Positions 43,419-53,152 of a DNA stretch of 64,000 bases are shown one piece after another; within the stretch, counting starts at the first letter, position 1, and every line of letters starts with the position of its first letter. The position numbers were made by a program, and so were the translations under genes. The notes under the pieces were generated by a model. That model was given only the letters and a program-made list of their open reading frames with translations. It ran no database searches and had not been told where the DNA came from. Source of the stretch: Microbacterium proteolyticum (GTDB lineage Bacteria; Actinomycetota; Actinomycetes; Actinomycetales; Microbacteriaceae); the NCBI RefSeq assembly GCF_014192415.1, contig NZ_JACHXY010000003.1, forward strand, positions 184,227-248,226, given 5' to 3'.

Positions 43419-44741
43419 GTGTCCGAATCCCTCAGTATCACGGCCAGCGCCGTCGACCCCGGGCTGCTGCAGCTGCCGTGGTCGACCGGACTCGGCGAGT
43501 GGCCGAGCAGCCACATCGTGGCGCTTCCCAAGGGCATCTCGCGTCACCTCGTACGCTTCGCCACCCTCTCCGGTCGCGTCGTGGCCATCAAGGAGACGAC
43601 CGAGGAGATGGCGCGTCGCGAGTACGACATGCTCGGCAACCTCGACCGCCTCGCCGCCCCCTGTGTCGACCGCATCGCGGTGATCGCCGGGCGCACCGAC
43701 GCGTCGGGTCGGCCGTTGCCCGCGGCACTCGTCACGGCGCATCTGCGGTTCTCGCTCCCCTACCGCGCACTCTTCACGCAGGTGCTGCGGCCGCACACCG
43801 CCACGCGCCTCGTCGACGCCCTCGCCGTGCTGCTCGTGCGTCTGCACAACGTGGGCTTCTACTGGGGTGACGTGTCGCTGTCGAACACGCTGTTCCGCCG
43901 CGACGCGGGCGAGTTCGCCGCCTACCTCGTCGACGCCGAGACCGGTGAGCTGCACGGCAACCGTCTGAGCCCCGGCCAACGCGCCCACGACCTCGACATC
44001 GCGCGCACCAACATCGCCGGAGAGATCATGGACCTCGAGGCGGGAGGACGACTCGAGGGCGGCGTGGACGCCATCGCCATCGCCGACGGACTGGTGTCGT
44101 CGTACCATTCGCTGTGGGGCGCGCTCACCGACAAGGAGTCCTTCGCGGTCGACGAGTCCTGGCGTATCACCGAGCGCGTGCATCGTCTCAACGCCCTCGG
44201 CTTCGACATCGGCGAGATGTCGATCCGCACGGCGAGCGACGGCACGCAGGTGTCGATTCAGCCGAAGGTCGTGGATGCCGGACACCACCAGCGCCGCCTG
44301 CTCCGCCTCACGGGGCTCGACGTCGAAGAGAACCAGGCCCGCCGCCTGCTCAACGACCTCGACGAGTTCCGCGCACGCGTCTCGCGCCTCGGCGCCGACG
44401 AGGAGATGGTGGCCCACGAGTGGCTCACCCGCGTGTTCGAACCCATCGTCATGGCCATCCCGTGGGACCTGCGGGCCAAGCTCGAGCCAGCCGAGGTGTT
44501 CCACCAGGTGCTCGAGCACCGGTGGTACATGTCGCAGGCGCGGGGGCGCTCGGTGCCGTTGGCCGAGGTCGTCAGTTCCTACATCGACGACGTGCTGCGC
44601 CACCGCCGTGACGAGGCGACCGTGATGGGTCCGCCCACCGACACCATGTCACTGCCCACCGTGTCCGACGCCGATGCCCCCGCCACGGGCGAGGTGCCCA
44701 CGACCGACACCGACCTCGTCGACTGGCGCGACCTGGTCTGA
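43419..44741 (+). CDS. DUF4032 protein with kinase-like N-terminal domain
   Basis: A 440-residue protein. The first 190 residues show a kinase-like fold: VAIKETTEEMARREYDMLGNL (Lys and Glu of the N lobe), then FYWGDVSLSNTLF and YLVDAETGEL, which correspond to the catalytic (D-x4-N) and metal (D) motifs of lipopolysaccharide-kinase or aminoglycoside-phosphotransferase-like proteins. The C-terminal part (about 230-400) is the DUF4032 helical domain. Function unknown; common in actinobacteria. GTG 43419 with CCGGAGG upstream. A terminator follows. Confidence 0.8.
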   Translation: MSESLSITASAVDPGLLQLPWSTGLGEWPSSHIVALPKGISRHLVRFATLSGRVVAIKETTEEMARREYDMLGNLDRLAAPCVDRIAVIAGRTDASGRPLPAALVTAHLRFSLPYRALFTQVLRPHTATRLVDALAVLLVRLHNVGFYWGDVSLSNTLFRRDAGEFAAYLVDAETGELHGNRLSPGQRAHDLDIARTNIAGEIMDLEAGGRLEGGVDAIAIADGLVSSYHSLWGALTDKESFAVDESWRITERVHRLNALGFDIGEMSIRTASDGTQVSIQPKVVDAGHHQRRLLRLTGLDVEENQARRLLNDLDEFRARVSRLGADEEMVAHEWLTRVFEPIVMAIPWDLRAKLEPAEVFHQVLEHRWYMSQARGRSVPLAEVVSSYIDDVLRHRRDEATVMGPPTDTMSLPTVSDADAPATGEVPTTDTDLVDWRDLV

Positions 44742-44747
44742 ACGACG

Positions 44748-44789
44748 GAGGCCGTGGCATCCGGAGTCGATCCGGTATGCCACGGCCTC
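44748..44789. terminator. Bidirectional terminator between the DUF4032 and oxidoreductase genes
   Basis: A 13-bp perfect stem (44748-44760 with 44777-44789) with an inner CCGG pair, between convergent genes. Confidence 0.7.
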
Positions 44790-44803
44790 TGCGGTACGCG
44801 GTG

Positions 44804-45445
44804 TCAGTAGCCGACGGTGAAGCGCTCGCGCGAGCGCTTCGGGTCCTCGATCTCGTCGACGACGGCGACGGCGAAATCGGCGCCGCCGATGAACGAGTCG
44901 CCGTTGTCGTCGACGACGAGCACGTCGCCGCCGTCGCGGTACGACCCCGTGCGCTCCCCCGGCGCCCACGCGCCGAAGCCGCCGGCCGGGTGCACGTAGA
45001 ACCAGTCGCGGCCGGTGTCGTCGGCCTGCAGGTCCTCGAGGATGCCGATGGCTTCGCGGGCCTCGGGCTTGTACTCCTCGGCGAAGCCGTCGGTGTCGAT
45101 GAGGCGCGGTCCTCCCTCGGAGACCAGTGAACCGCCCGCCCCACCGACGACGCCCAGACGCACGTTCTCGGGCAGCGCGGTGACCAGCTCGGTGATGGCG
45201 GGGCGCAGCTTGCCCTCCATGTCGCCGCGCGGGGCGACGGCCGAGACTACGACGTCGACCCCCTCGAGCTGAGCGACGAGGCCGGGCACGTCGAGGACGG
45301 TGCCCTCGATGTACGTGGCTCCCTCGATGCGCTCGGCGGGGACGGAGCGGGCGATGGAGACGACCGTGTGGCCGCGACGGACGGCCTCGGTCACGATGTG
45401 GCTACCGGCGTAGCCGGTGCCTCCGATGACGGCGATGCGGGGCAT
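44804..45445 (-). CDS. NAD(P)-dependent oxidoreductase, atypical SDR (NmrA/YwnB-like)
   Basis: A 213-residue Rossmann protein: MPRIAVIGGTGYAGSHIVTEA is the GxxGxxG dinucleotide motif of atypical short-chain dehydrogenases; VDVVVSAVAPRG and LGVVGGAGGSLV are further strands. It lacks the YxxxK pair of classical SDRs. Possible flavin reductase or redox sensor. ATG 45445 has AAAGGAA upstream. Monocistronic. Confidence 0.82.
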   Translation of the reverse strand: MPRIAVIGGTGYAGSHIVTEAVRRGHTVVSIARSVPAERIEGATYIEGTVLDVPGLVAQLEGVDVVVSAVAPRGDMEGKLRPAITELVTALPENVRLGVVGGAGGSLVSEGGPRLIDTDGFAEEYKPEAREAIGILEDLQADDTGRDWFYVHPAGGFGAWAPGERTGSYRDGGDVLVVDDNGDSFIGGADFAVAVVDEIEDPKRSRERFTVGY

Positions 45446-45564
45446 GGCGTTCCTTTCGTCGGTCGTGCGCGGAGCAGACCTCGTCGTCGTCCAGCGTGCC
45501 GCGTCCACCACGGCTCGGCAATGCGACGCGGGAGGTTCTCCCCGCTTTCAGAGTTGGTTCCGGA

Positions 45565-46560
45565 TCACCCGGCGGCGCGCAGCGTCGACACCTGGTACAG
45601 GGCGACGGATGCCGCGATTCCGGCGTTGAGGGACTCGGTGGCGGCCGTGATGGGGATCGACACGACCTGATCGCACGTCTCGGTGACGAGGCGCGACAGG
45701 CCCTTGCCCTCGGAACCCACGACGATGAGGACCGGCCGGTCGGCGAGCTCGAGCGAGGGCAGCGACACGTCGCCGTCGCCGTCGAGGCCCAGGACGAAGA
45801 CGCCCTGCTTCTTGAACTCCTTCAGCGTCGCCGTGAGGTTCGCTGCGAGCGCCACGGGGATGCGGGCGGCGGCGCCGGCGCTGGTCTTCCACGCGGCGGA
45901 GTTGACGCTCGCCGAGCGGCGCTGCGGGATGATGAGGCCCTGGCCGCCGAAGGCGCCCGTGGAGCGGATGATCGCACCGAGGTTGCGCGGGTCGGTCACG
46001 CCGTCGAGCGCCACCAGCAGCGGCACCTCGCCGCGATCGATGATCTGTTCGAGCAGGTCCTGCGGGTGCGCGTAGGAGTACGGCGGCACCTTGAGTGCGA
46101 CGCCCTGGTGGACCCCGTCGAATCCGGCCATGCGGTCGAGCTCGGGGCGGGTCACCTCGAGCACCGGGATGCCGCGGTTCGTCGCCATCGACAGCATCTC
46201 TTTGACGCGGTCGTCCATCTCGACGCGCTGGGCGATGTACATCGCCGTGGCGGGGATCTTCGCGCGCAGCGCCTCGAGCACCGAGTTGCGGCCGGTGACG
46301 GTCTCGGTGTCGTCGGCCGCTTTGGGGCTCTTGCGGTTGGGGTTGCCGACCGCGCGCACGCCGGGTCGACCCTTGCCACCGGCGGCGGCGTAGCGCTCCT
46401 CGGCGGCCTTGCGCTTGCCGGCGGGGTGCCAGGCGCGGTCCTCCGCCTTGGGCGTGGGGCCCCGACCCTCGAGCGCCTTGCGGGGGTGCCCGCCGGTGCC
46501 CTTCAGGGGGCCTTTCTTCTTGCCGGGGTTGCGTGCTCCGGGGCGTCCAGGCTTAGGCAT
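45565..46560 (-). CDS. rlmB: 23S rRNA (guanosine-2'-O)-methyltransferase RlmB (TrmH/SpoU family)
   Basis: A 331-residue protein. The first 85 residues are basic and disordered ([19 protein letters not shown]). Then comes a SpoU substrate-binding domain (from [11 protein letters not shown]) and the SPOUT knot methyltransferase domain with [35 protein letters not shown] and [21 protein letters not shown], the three family motifs. It methylates G2251-equivalent in the 23S rRNA peptidyl-transferase loop. Overlaps the end of cysS by 8 bp. Confidence 0.93.
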   Translation of the reverse strand: MPKPGRPGARNPGKKKGPLKGTGGHPRKALEGRGPTPKAEDRAWHPAGKRKAAEERYAAAGGKGRPGVRAVGNPNRKSPKAADDTETVTGRNSVLEALRAKIPATAMYIAQRVEMDDRVKEMLSMATNRGIPVLEVTRPELDRMAGFDGVHQGVALKVPPYSYAHPQDLLEQIIDRGEVPLLVALDGVTDPRNLGAIIRSTGAFGGQGLIIPQRRSASVNSAAWKTSAGAAARIPVALAANLTATLKEFKKQGVFVLGLDGDGDVSLPSLELADRPVLIVVGSEGKGLSRLVTETCDQVVSIPITAATESLNAGIAASVALYQVSTLRAAG

Positions 46561-47947
46561 CGATACTCCAATGTGTTCCGGCCGGAGTGTCCTCCAGCGT
46601 GATTCCGGCGGCGGCGACGGCATCGCGGATGCGATCGGCGGCCGCCCAGTCTTTGTCTGCGCGCGCGCGGGTGCGCTGCGCGATCATCTCCTGCAGAAGG
46701 GCGTCGAGGGTCGCGTCGGCCGACCCGCTCGCGATCGCGGGCTCGGAGGCCTCCAGACCCAGGATGCCGAGCATCGCGGCGACGGAGCGATGAGCGGCGA
46801 TCGCGGCATCGATGTCTCCCGTGTCGATCGCGACGTTTCCCGCGCGCACCGTGTCGTGGAGCGACGCCAACGCCTGGGGGACCCCGAGGTCGTCGTCCAG
46901 GGCTGCGGCGAATGCGACGGGGATCTCGCCCGGCACGATCACGAGCGCGTCTGCGCCGGAGGCCCGCAGCACGCGCTGACGGAAGGTGGCGATCCGCTCC
47001 AGCGCGCTGGCCGCCTCGGCGAAGCCGCGGTCGGACACGTCGAGGCTGGAGCGGTAATGCGCGGCGGCGAGGGCGTACCGCACGACCAGCGGGTCGTGTT
47101 CGGCGAGCACATCGGCGGCGAGGACGAAGTTGCCGAGCGACTTCGACATCTTCTGCCCGTCGACGGTGACGAGGCCGTTGTGCATCCAGTGACGGGCGAA
47201 GGCGTCGCCCGCGGCGGTCGACTGCGCGATCTCGTTCTCGTGGTGGGGGAAGCGCAGGTCGAGTCCGCCGCCGTGGATGTCGAACTCCACGCCGAGGTAG
47301 CGACGCGACATCGCCGAGCATTCGATGTGCCAGCCGGGACGGCCCGCTCCCCACGGCGAGGCCCAGGTGGCCGATACGGGCTCTCCCGGCTTGGCGCCCT
47401 TCCAGAGGGCGAAGTCGCGCGGGTCGCGTTTGCCGCGCGGGTCGGCGTCGGCCGCGGGCTCCATGGCATCCAGGCTCTGACGCGTGAGCTCGCCGTAGGC
47501 GGGCCACGAGCGCACGTCGAAGTAGACGTCTCCCGCGGCGGAGTACGCGTGGCCGCGCTCGATGAGCTCGGCGATGAGCTCCTGCATCTGCGTGACGGAC
47601 GCGGTGGCGCGCGGTTCGTAGGTGGGCGGCAGGATGCCGATGGCGGCGTAGGCCCGTGAGAACTCGAGCTCCATGCGGTACGCGAGTGCCCACCAGGGCT
47701 CGGCGTCGGTGGCGTTCGCGAGCACCTTGTCGTCGATGTCGGTGACGTTGCGCACGAACGTCACTCGTCCGAAGCGGTGGGTGAGCCACCGGCGGAGCAG
47801 ATCGAAGGCGAGAGCGGCGCGCACGTGGCCGATGTGGGGCCCGGACTGCACGGTCGGGCCGCAGACGTAGACGGTGATGTTCGAGGGGTCGAGAGGGACG
47901 AAGTCGCGCAGGTCTTGCGCCCTCGAGTCGTACAGCCGAACAGTCAC
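46553..47947 (-). CDS. cysS: Cysteine--tRNA ligase
   Basis: A 464-residue class I aminoacyl-tRNA synthetase: [17 protein letters not shown] (zinc Cys plus the HIGH motif), WHIECSAMS and [11 protein letters not shown] (further zinc ligands), [10 protein letters not shown] (KMSKS), and a C-terminal DALR helical domain. GTG start at 47947. Operon with rlmB, a common actinobacterial pair; ispDF lies on the same strand upstream with the GNAT gene in between on the other strand. Confidence 0.96.
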   Translation of the reverse strand: MTVRLYDSRAQDLRDFVPLDPSNITVYVCGPTVQSGPHIGHVRAALAFDLLRRWLTHRFGRVTFVRNVTDIDDKVLANATDAEPWWALAYRMELEFSRAYAAIGILPPTYEPRATASVTQMQELIAELIERGHAYSAAGDVYFDVRSWPAYGELTRQSLDAMEPAADADPRGKRDPRDFALWKGAKPGEPVSATWASPWGAGRPGWHIECSAMSRRYLGVEFDIHGGGLDLRFPHHENEIAQSTAAGDAFARHWMHNGLVTVDGQKMSKSLGNFVLAADVLAEHDPLVVRYALAAAHYRSSLDVSDRGFAEAASALERIATFRQRVLRASGADALVIVPGEIPVAFAAALDDDLGVPQALASLHDTVRAGNVAIDTGDIDAAIAAHRSVAAMLGILGLEASEPAIASGSADATLDALLQEMIAQRTRARADKDWAAADRIRDAVAAAGITLEDTPAGTHWSIDA

Positions 47948-48002
47948 CGCACAAGCCTACCGGCCACCTCGTGCGCGACACCTGGGGGAAACACGCAGCG
48001 GC

Positions 48003-48008
48003 TACGGT
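48003..48008 (+). promoter_or_regulatory. -10 hexamer of the GNAT gene (leaderless)
   Basis: TACGGT, 6 nt before ATG 48015. Confidence 0.45.
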
Positions 48009-48014
48009 GCGGGT

Positions 48015-48476
48015 ATGCCCCTGCTCATCCGCCCCGACGACCTCACCGGTGCCGAGACCCGCGCCCTGGTCGCCGCTCACCTGGCGGAGATGCTCGAGAA
48101 CACGCCGACCGAGAGCATGCACGCCCTCGACGCCGACCGTCTGAGCGCCGACGGCGTCACGGTCTGGTCGGCGTGGGTCGACGACGAACTCGCGGGCATG
48201 GGCGCGTGCAAGGATCTCGGCCACGACCGGGCCGAACTGAAGTCGATGCGTGTCGTCGAGCGCTTCCTCGGACAGGGGATCGGCCGGGCCATGCTGCGGC
48301 ACATCATGGAGGATGCGGCGGAGCGCGGCATCCGGAGCCTGTGGCTCGAGACCGGCAGCACCGACGACTTCGCGGCCGCGCGCGGACTCTACGCGAGCGA
48401 GGGATTTCGCGAGTGCGAGGCGTTCGCGCCCTACGAGCCGGATCCGCTGTCGACGTTCATGACCCGCGAACTCTAG
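48015..48476 (+). CDS. GNAT family N-acetyltransferase
   Basis: A 153-residue GNAT protein: [21 protein letters not shown] carries the acetyl-CoA pyrophosphate loop (Q-x-x-G-x-G/A), followed by [27 protein letters not shown], the usual motif B. Acceptor unknown. Its end overlaps the end of the convergent ispDF gene by 4 bp, with no terminator between. Confidence 0.88.
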   Translation: MPLLIRPDDLTGAETRALVAAHLAEMLENTPTESMHALDADRLSADGVTVWSAWVDDELAGMGACKDLGHDRAELKSMRVVERFLGQGIGRAMLRHIMEDAAERGIRSLWLETGSTDDFAAARGLYASEGFRECEAFAPYEPDPLSTFMTREL

Positions 48477-49672
48477 ATCGGCACGACCAGGGCCGTGGCG
48501 AAGGCCGCGACCCCCTCGGTGCGTCCGGTGAAGCCGAGTCCGTCGGTGGTCGTCGCGCTCACCGACACCGCCGCTCCCCCCAGGGCCGCCGACAGCACCC
48601 GCTCGGCCTCGACGCGACGCGCCGCGAAGCGGGGGCGGTTGGCCTGCACCTGCACCGAGACGTTCCCGACCCGCCACCCCGCCGCGCTCAGCAGCTCGAC
48701 CGTGTGCGCGAGGAACGCCTCGGCGTGGGCACCGGCGAACTCGGGGCGATCGGTGCCGAAGTGCGTGCCGATGTCGCCCAGACCCGCCGCCGCCAGCAGG
48801 GCGTCGACGATGGCGTGCGCCACCGCATCGCCGTCGGAGTGCCCCGACAGGGCCTGCTCCCCCGGCCATTGGAGGCCCGCGAGCCAGAGCGTGCCCTCGC
48901 CTCCGAAACCGTGCACGTCGGTGCCGATGCCCACCCGGGGCACCGAAGCGGACGGGGACGGGACGGATGCCAGGGGGGCGGCGGCGAGCAGTGCGCGTGC
49001 GCGCTCGAGATCGGGGGTCGTGGTGATCTTGAACGCCACCGCGTCGCCGTCGACGACGACCACATCGTGTCCGGCCGCTGCCACGAGGGCTGCGTCGTCG
49101 GTGTGGTCCGCCTCGACCGAGTTCAGGGCCGCGCGCAGGACCGATACCCGGAAAGCCTGGGGAGTCTGGGCGGCCGCCAGCTCGCTGCGGTCGACGGCGG
49201 CCACGACACGGCCGTTCACGTCGACCCGTTTGATCGTGTCGACGACCGGAACGGTGGGGATGACCGCGACGGCGCCGGCAAGGATACGCGCCATGACGCG
49301 CTCGAACACCGCGGCCGGGGTGAGGGCCCGGGCCGCGTCGTGGATGAGCACCGTGTCGACGTCGTCGCGCAGGACGGCGAGCCCGGCCGCGACCGACTCC
49401 TGACGGGTGGTCCCGCCCGCGACGATGTCCACCGGGCGGGTATCGCCGGCGGCGACGTCGCGTGCGACGTCCAGAGCGGTCGCTTCATGACCCGCGGGTA
49501 CGACGACCACCACCTGCGCCGGCCGAGCCATGAAGACACCGCGAAGGGCATGGTGGAGGATCGACCGTTCGTCGAGAGCCACGAACGCCTTCGGTGCCCC
49601 GCCGCGAAGACGGGTACCGGAGCCGGCGGCCACGACGACGACCGCGAAATGCGGATCCGGGGCGTGAGTCAC
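48473..49672 (-). CDS. ispDF: Bifunctional IspD/IspF (MEP pathway)
   Basis: A 399-residue fusion. Residues 8 to about 230 are IspD (cytidylyltransferase; [19 protein letters not shown] nucleotide loop, [15 protein letters not shown], and [13 protein letters not shown]), and residues about 245-399 are IspF ([11 protein letters not shown] with zinc Asp/His, [41 protein letters not shown]). It makes isoprenoid precursors: the CDP-methylerythritol step and the later 2,4-cyclodiphosphate step, without the intervening IspE reaction. 50 bp after carD; probably cotranscribed with it. Confidence 0.95.
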   Translation of the reverse strand: MTHAPDPHFAVVVVAAGSGTRLRGGAPKAFVALDERSILHHALRGVFMARPAQVVVVVPAGHEATALDVARDVAAGDTRPVDIVAGGTTRQESVAAGLAVLRDDVDTVLIHDAARALTPAAVFERVMARILAGAVAVIPTVPVVDTIKRVDVNGRVVAAVDRSELAAAQTPQAFRVSVLRAALNSVEADHTDDAALVAAAGHDVVVVDGDAVAFKITTTPDLERARALLAAAPLASVPSPSASVPRVGIGTDVHGFGGEGTLWLAGLQWPGEQALSGHSDGDAVAHAIVDALLAAAGLGDIGTHFGTDRPEFAGAHAEAFLAHTVELLSAAGWRVGNVSVQVQANRPRFAARRVEAERVLSAALGGAAVSVSATTTDGLGFTGRTEGVAAFATALVVPI

Positions 49673-49722
49673 CCGTTCACGCTAGCGCGATGACGTCCTG
49701 AGACGTGGCACGCCGAGCGACG

Positions 49723-50205
49723 TCAGGACGCGAGGACCTCGTCGAGCACGACGCTCGCGCGGTCTTCGTCGGTCTTCTCGGCCAGAGCGAGCTCGGACAC
49801 GAGAATCTGACGGGCCTTGGCCAGCATGCGCTTCTCGCCGGCGGAGAGACCGCGATCCTGATCGCGGCGCCACAGGTCGCGGACGACCTCGCTCACCTTG
49901 ATGACATCACCCGACGCCAGCTTCTCGAGGTTCGCCTTGTAGCGACGCGACCAGTTGGTCGGCTCCTCGGTGAAGGGTGCGCGCAGCACCTCGAACACGC
50001 GGTCGAGACCCTCTCTGCCGATCACGTCGCGAACGCCGACGAGGTCGACGTTGTCGGCCGGGACCTCGATGACGAGGTCTCCTTGCGTGACGTTGAGCTT
50101 CAAGTACTTCTTCGTCTCGCCCTTGATGACGCGTTCTTTGACCTCGATGATCGTGGCCGCGCCATGGTGCGGGTAAACGACGGTCTCGCCAACCTCAAAA
50201 AGCAT
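49723..50205 (-). CDS. carD: CarD family transcriptional regulator
   Basis: A 160-residue RNA polymerase-binding protein: [19 protein letters not shown] (Tudor-like RNAP-interaction domain) and a C-terminal helical DNA-binding domain ([35 protein letters not shown]). It stabilises open complexes at rRNA and many other promoters in actinobacteria. ATG 50205 follows AAAGGAC. A TATCCT hexamer with TGTGG before it (minus strand, 50232-50237) is a plausible extended -10. Confidence 0.94.
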   Translation of the reverse strand: MLFEVGETVVYPHHGAATIIEVKERVIKGETKKYLKLNVTQGDLVIEVPADNVDLVGVRDVIGREGLDRVFEVLRAPFTEEPTNWSRRYKANLEKLASGDVIKVSEVVRDLWRRDQDRGLSAGEKRMLAKARQILVSELALAEKTDEDRASVVLDEVLAS

Positions 50206-50231
50206 GGAGTTATGTCCTTTCGGCAACATCC

Positions 50232-50237
50232 AGGATA
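50232..50237 (-). promoter_or_regulatory. Possible -10 (extended) of the carD-ispDF operon
   Basis: TATCCT on the minus strand preceded by TGTGG, with a predicted leader of about 20 nt. No good -35. Confidence 0.4.
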
Positions 50238-50370
50238 CCACAGGCCTGCATGCGCTATTGTTCCGCCCACCCTGCGGCCCCTCCCCCTCGCGCGCGGGTC
50301 CTGCACGACCCACGTGCGCGGGGTACCTGAGGCGCGCGCCGCGCGAGCCGGACCCGCAGCATGTACCCCG

Positions 50371-50376
50371 TAGGAT
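50371..50376 (+). promoter_or_regulatory. -10 hexamer of the lipoprotein gene at 50411
   Basis: TAGGAT; start predicted near 50383, giving a leader of about 28 nt to GTG 50411. An in-frame ATG at 50384 would make a leaderless longer form. Confidence 0.45.
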
Positions 50377-50410
50377 GAGTGGGATGCCGTCTGTCGATCT
50401 TGGAGGATCC

Positions 50411-50977
50411 GTGAAAACGCGCCTGATCGCGTCCGTGGCCCTGGGTGCCGCTGTTCTGCTGGGCACGACGGGGTGCAACCTCATCGCTCCGCAGGCGACC
50501 ACCATCGACTACTCGGCTTCGGACGGCGTGAACGTCCCCGCCGAAGCCGGCCCCCTGTCGGTGCGCAACGCCCTGATCGTCGCCAACGACGACGGCACGA
50601 CCGGCAACTTGGTTGCTGCGATCGTCAACGACACCACCGACCAGCTCGTGCTGCGCATCGAGGTCGGCGAGGGCTCCTCCGCGGTCCGCGCCGCCGTCAA
50701 CGTGCCGGCCGGCCGCACGCTCAGCCTCGGCGACCTGGCGGACGACGTCGAGCCGCTGCGTCTCGACGACATCGACGCCGTCCCCGGCTCCACCGTTCCG
50801 GTCTACTTCCAGTCCGGCGACGGCCAGGGCTCGCTCATGCAGGTGCCCGTGCTCGATGGCGCCCTCGAGTACCTCGCGCCCCTCGCCCCGACGCCCGAGG
50901 CGACCGTGACGATCGCGCCGATCCCCACGAACACGGCGACGCCGACCCCGACCGCGACGCCGACGCCTTCCTCCTGA
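50411..50977 (+). CDS. Predicted lipoprotein, unknown function
   Basis: A 188-residue secreted protein. From GTG 50411 (GGAGG upstream): [18 protein letters not shown] followed by lipobox TTGC, then a beta-rich domain (about 30-155: [37 protein letters not shown]) and a Thr/Pro-rich C-terminal tail ([14 protein letters not shown]). The architecture is common in actinobacteria (DNA modification/repair-type or copper-chaperone-like lipoproteins with the same fold are known), but I cannot name the family. A downstream hairpin separates it from regX3. Confidence 0.75.
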   Translation: MKTRLIASVALGAAVLLGTTGCNLIAPQATTIDYSASDGVNVPAEAGPLSVRNALIVANDDGTTGNLVAAIVNDTTDQLVLRIEVGEGSSAVRAAVNVPAGRTLSLGDLADDVEPLRLDDIDAVPGSTVPVYFQSGDGQGSLMQVPVLDGALEYLAPLAPTPEATVTIAPIPTNTATPTPTATPTPSS

Positions 50978-51038
50978 GGACGACGAGGAAGGCGTCGACG
51001 GGTTTCGTCGGCGCCGATCCTCTCCCGCTGAAGACGAC

Positions 51039-51075
51039 GACGAAGGCGCCGACGCATCGCGTCGGCGCCTTCGTC
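51039..51075. terminator. Bidirectional terminator between the lipoprotein and regX3 genes
   Basis: A 16-bp perfect stem (51039-51054 with 51060-51075), 5-nt loop, followed by TTCTC on plus. Confidence 0.7.
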
Positions 51076-51085
51076 ATTCTCGCGG

Positions 51086-51769
51086 TCACGCCTCGAAGCG
51101 ATACCCGAGGCCCCGCACGGTGACCAGCATGCTGGGCTCGCTCGGATTCTGCTCGATGCGCGAACGGATCCGCTTGATGTGCACGTCGAGCGTCTTGGTG
51201 TCGCCGAAGTAGTCGGTCCCCCACACGCGGTCGATGAGCTGACCGCGCGTCAGGACACGGCCCGCGTTGCGCATCAGGACCTCGAGCAGCTCGAACTCCT
51301 TGAGCGGCATGTTGATCTCGCCGCCGTCGACCGCGACCGTGTGGCGATCGATGTCGAGCACCACGCGGCCGCCCGCCAGGACGCGATCGTCGAGGTCCGC
51401 GCCGTCGGGCGTACGACGTCGAAGCACCGCGCGCATGCGTGCCAGCAGCTCCCGCGTCGAGTAGGGCTTGGTGACGTAGTCGTCGGCGCCGAGTTCGAGC
51501 CCCACGACGATGTCGACCTCGGAGTCCTTGGCCGTCAGCATGATGATGGGCACCTGCGAGGTCAGCCGCAGCTGCCGGCAGACCTCGGTACCCGGCATCC
51601 CGGGGAGCATGAGATCCAGCAGCAGGATGTCGGCACCGCGCTCGCGGAAGGCGGCGAGAGCGAGGGCTCCATCTTCGGCGATCTCGACCTCGTAGCCTTC
51701 GCGGCGCAGCAGGTAGGCCAGCGGGTCGGCGAGATCGGGCTCGTCCTCGACGATCAGAACGCGAGTCAT
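51086..51769 (-). CDS. regX3: Response regulator RegX3 (phosphate-sensing two-component system)
   Basis: A 227-residue OmpR-family regulator: MTRVLIVEDEPDLADPLAYL, phospho-acceptor Asp in ILLLDLMLPGMPG, YVTKPYSTRELLARM, and the DNA-binding wing ending VTVRGLGYRFEA. The identity as RegX3/PhoP-type is inferred from the SenX3-like partner upstream (ATGA overlap) and the divergent phoU. It should bind the 11-bp repeats at 53008-53085 and before ppk. Confidence 0.9.
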   Translation of the reverse strand: MTRVLIVEDEPDLADPLAYLLRREGYEVEIAEDGALALAAFRERGADILLLDLMLPGMPGTEVCRQLRLTSQVPIIMLTAKDSEVDIVVGLELGADDYVTKPYSTRELLARMRAVLRRRTPDGADLDDRVLAGGRVVLDIDRHTVAVDGGEINMPLKEFELLEVLMRNAGRVLTRGQLIDRVWGTDYFGDTKTLDVHIKRIRSRIEQNPSEPSMLVTVRGLGYRFEA

Positions 51770-52980
51770 TCGGTTTCTTCCTTCACGGGAACGGAAGCCG
51801 CGGCAGAGGCCTTGCGGCCCTTGCGACGCTGCTTCGGACGGACGATTTCGAGATCCGGGGTCTCCGACAGCGGGAGGCGGATGGTGAACGTCGAGCCGCG
51901 GTCGGGGCGCGACCACAGTCGCACCTCGCCGCCGTGTCGCTGGACGGCGTGCTTGACGATCGACAGCCCGAGTCCGGTGCCGCCCGTGCGGCGCGAGCGC
52001 GCCTGGTCGGCGCGGTAGAACCGCTCGAACACCCGGTGCTGGTCACCCTCGGGAATGCCGATGCCGCGGTCGGTGACGGCGATCTCCACGACGTCGACGT
52101 CGAGCTTGATGCCGACCCCGACTTTCGAACCCTGCGGCGAATAGGCGATGGCGTTGGCGATGAGGTTGCCCACCGCCTCCGTGAGGATCTGGGGCTCGCC
52201 GCGCACCCAGAGGCCCTTCGTACCCCCGCGCACGACGACCACCTGCGCCGAGTCGGCCTGCACCGTGTGCGCCTCGACGGCGGCGGTCACGACCTCGTCG
52301 ATCGACACGTCGCGCACGTCGCGGAGCTCCTCGGCCGCCTGCAGACGCGACAGGCTCAGGATGCGATTGACGAGCGCACTCAGTCGCGCCACCTCGGCCT
52401 GCATGCGCGCGGCGAAATGACGCACCTGCTCGGGGTCGTCGGCCGCCGATTCGATCGCCTCGGCGAGGAGGCTCACGGCGCCCACCGGGGTCTTTAGCTC
52501 GTGAGAGGTGTTGGCCACGAAATCGCGGCGCATCTCTTCGACACGCTCGCGCTCGGTGATGTCGCGCAGCACGACCAGGGTGAGCCGGTTCGAGATGGAC
52601 GTCGCCCGCACGGCGACGAGGCGCGCCTCGGCCGGGGCCGCACCACGGCGCAGACGCAGGTTCTCAGCGACGCCGGCTCCGGTGTCGCGGGCGACGCGTG
52701 CCACGCGCTTCAGTTCATCGCTGGCGACGACCTCCCCGGTGTGCACGCCGAACACCTCGGCGGCGGGCGAGAGCGCCAGCACCGTCGACGACATGTCGCA
52801 CACGAAGGCGGGGTCGTCCATCGCCTCGAGCATGGCGTCGACACCTTCCGGCACATCGACGTTCGTCTCGGCCCGAGAACGCTCACGTGCCCGCAGCGCT
52901 GCGACCACCAGACCGACCACCGCGGCCCCGATCAGCAGACCCGCGAGGAGCGAGAGCAGCGCGAGCTGCGGTTGTTGCAT
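51766..52980 (-). CDS. senX3: Sensor histidine kinase SenX3
   Basis: A 404-residue kinase with one N-terminal membrane segment (about 8-30), a PAS-like domain (about 50-150) rather than a periplasmic sensor, HisKA with FVANTSHELKTPVGAVSLLAE, and HATPase with AVGNLIANAIAYSP and TGGTGLGLSIVKHAVQRHGG. The C-terminal tail is Lys/Arg-rich. The same layout is known for SenX3/PhoR of actinobacteria, which read phosphate status through the Pst-PhoU complex. Overlaps regX3 by 4 bp. Confidence 0.92.
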   Translation of the reverse strand: MQQPQLALLSLLAGLLIGAAVVGLVVAALRARERSRAETNVDVPEGVDAMLEAMDDPAFVCDMSSTVLALSPAAEVFGVHTGEVVASDELKRVARVARDTGAGVAENLRLRRGAAPAEARLVAVRATSISNRLTLVVLRDITERERVEEMRRDFVANTSHELKTPVGAVSLLAEAIESAADDPEQVRHFAARMQAEVARLSALVNRILSLSRLQAAEELRDVRDVSIDEVVTAAVEAHTVQADSAQVVVVRGGTKGLWVRGEPQILTEAVGNLIANAIAYSPQGSKVGVGIKLDVDVVEIAVTDRGIGIPEGDQHRVFERFYRADQARSRRTGGTGLGLSIVKHAVQRHGGEVRLWSRPDRGSTFTIRLPLSETPDLEIVRPKQRRKGRKASAAASVPVKEETE

Positions 52981-53007
52981 GCCCCCAGCGTAAACGGGAG
53001 GATGCCG

Positions 53008-53085
53008 CTTCACCCGCCGTTCACCACCGCGCGGACTCACGCGGACGTTACTATTCACTGTCACAGCACCACTCGTTAACCTTCG
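53008..53085. promoter_or_regulatory. PHO-box-like arrays between senX3 and phoU
   Basis: Two sets of 11-bp-spaced units resembling GTTCACC: set A CTTCACC (53008) and GTTCACC (53019); set B ATTCACT (53053), a weak CAGCACC (53064) and GTTAACC (53075). Eleven-bp direct repeats starting GTTCACC are the known signature of actinobacterial PhoP/RegX3-type sites. They lie between divergent genes of the same system. Confidence 0.6.
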
Positions 53086-53152
53086 CTGGACAGAATCCCG
53101 GAGGGTAGCGGGACACCTCCGTGCCGTGCCGCCGACGAGGAAGGTACCCGCC

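Noticed and set aside
52990..53007. TAAACGGGAGG near senX3 as part of the PHO box
   Set aside because: It does not fit the 11-bp phase of the GTTCACC-like units and is better read as part of the senX3 leader.
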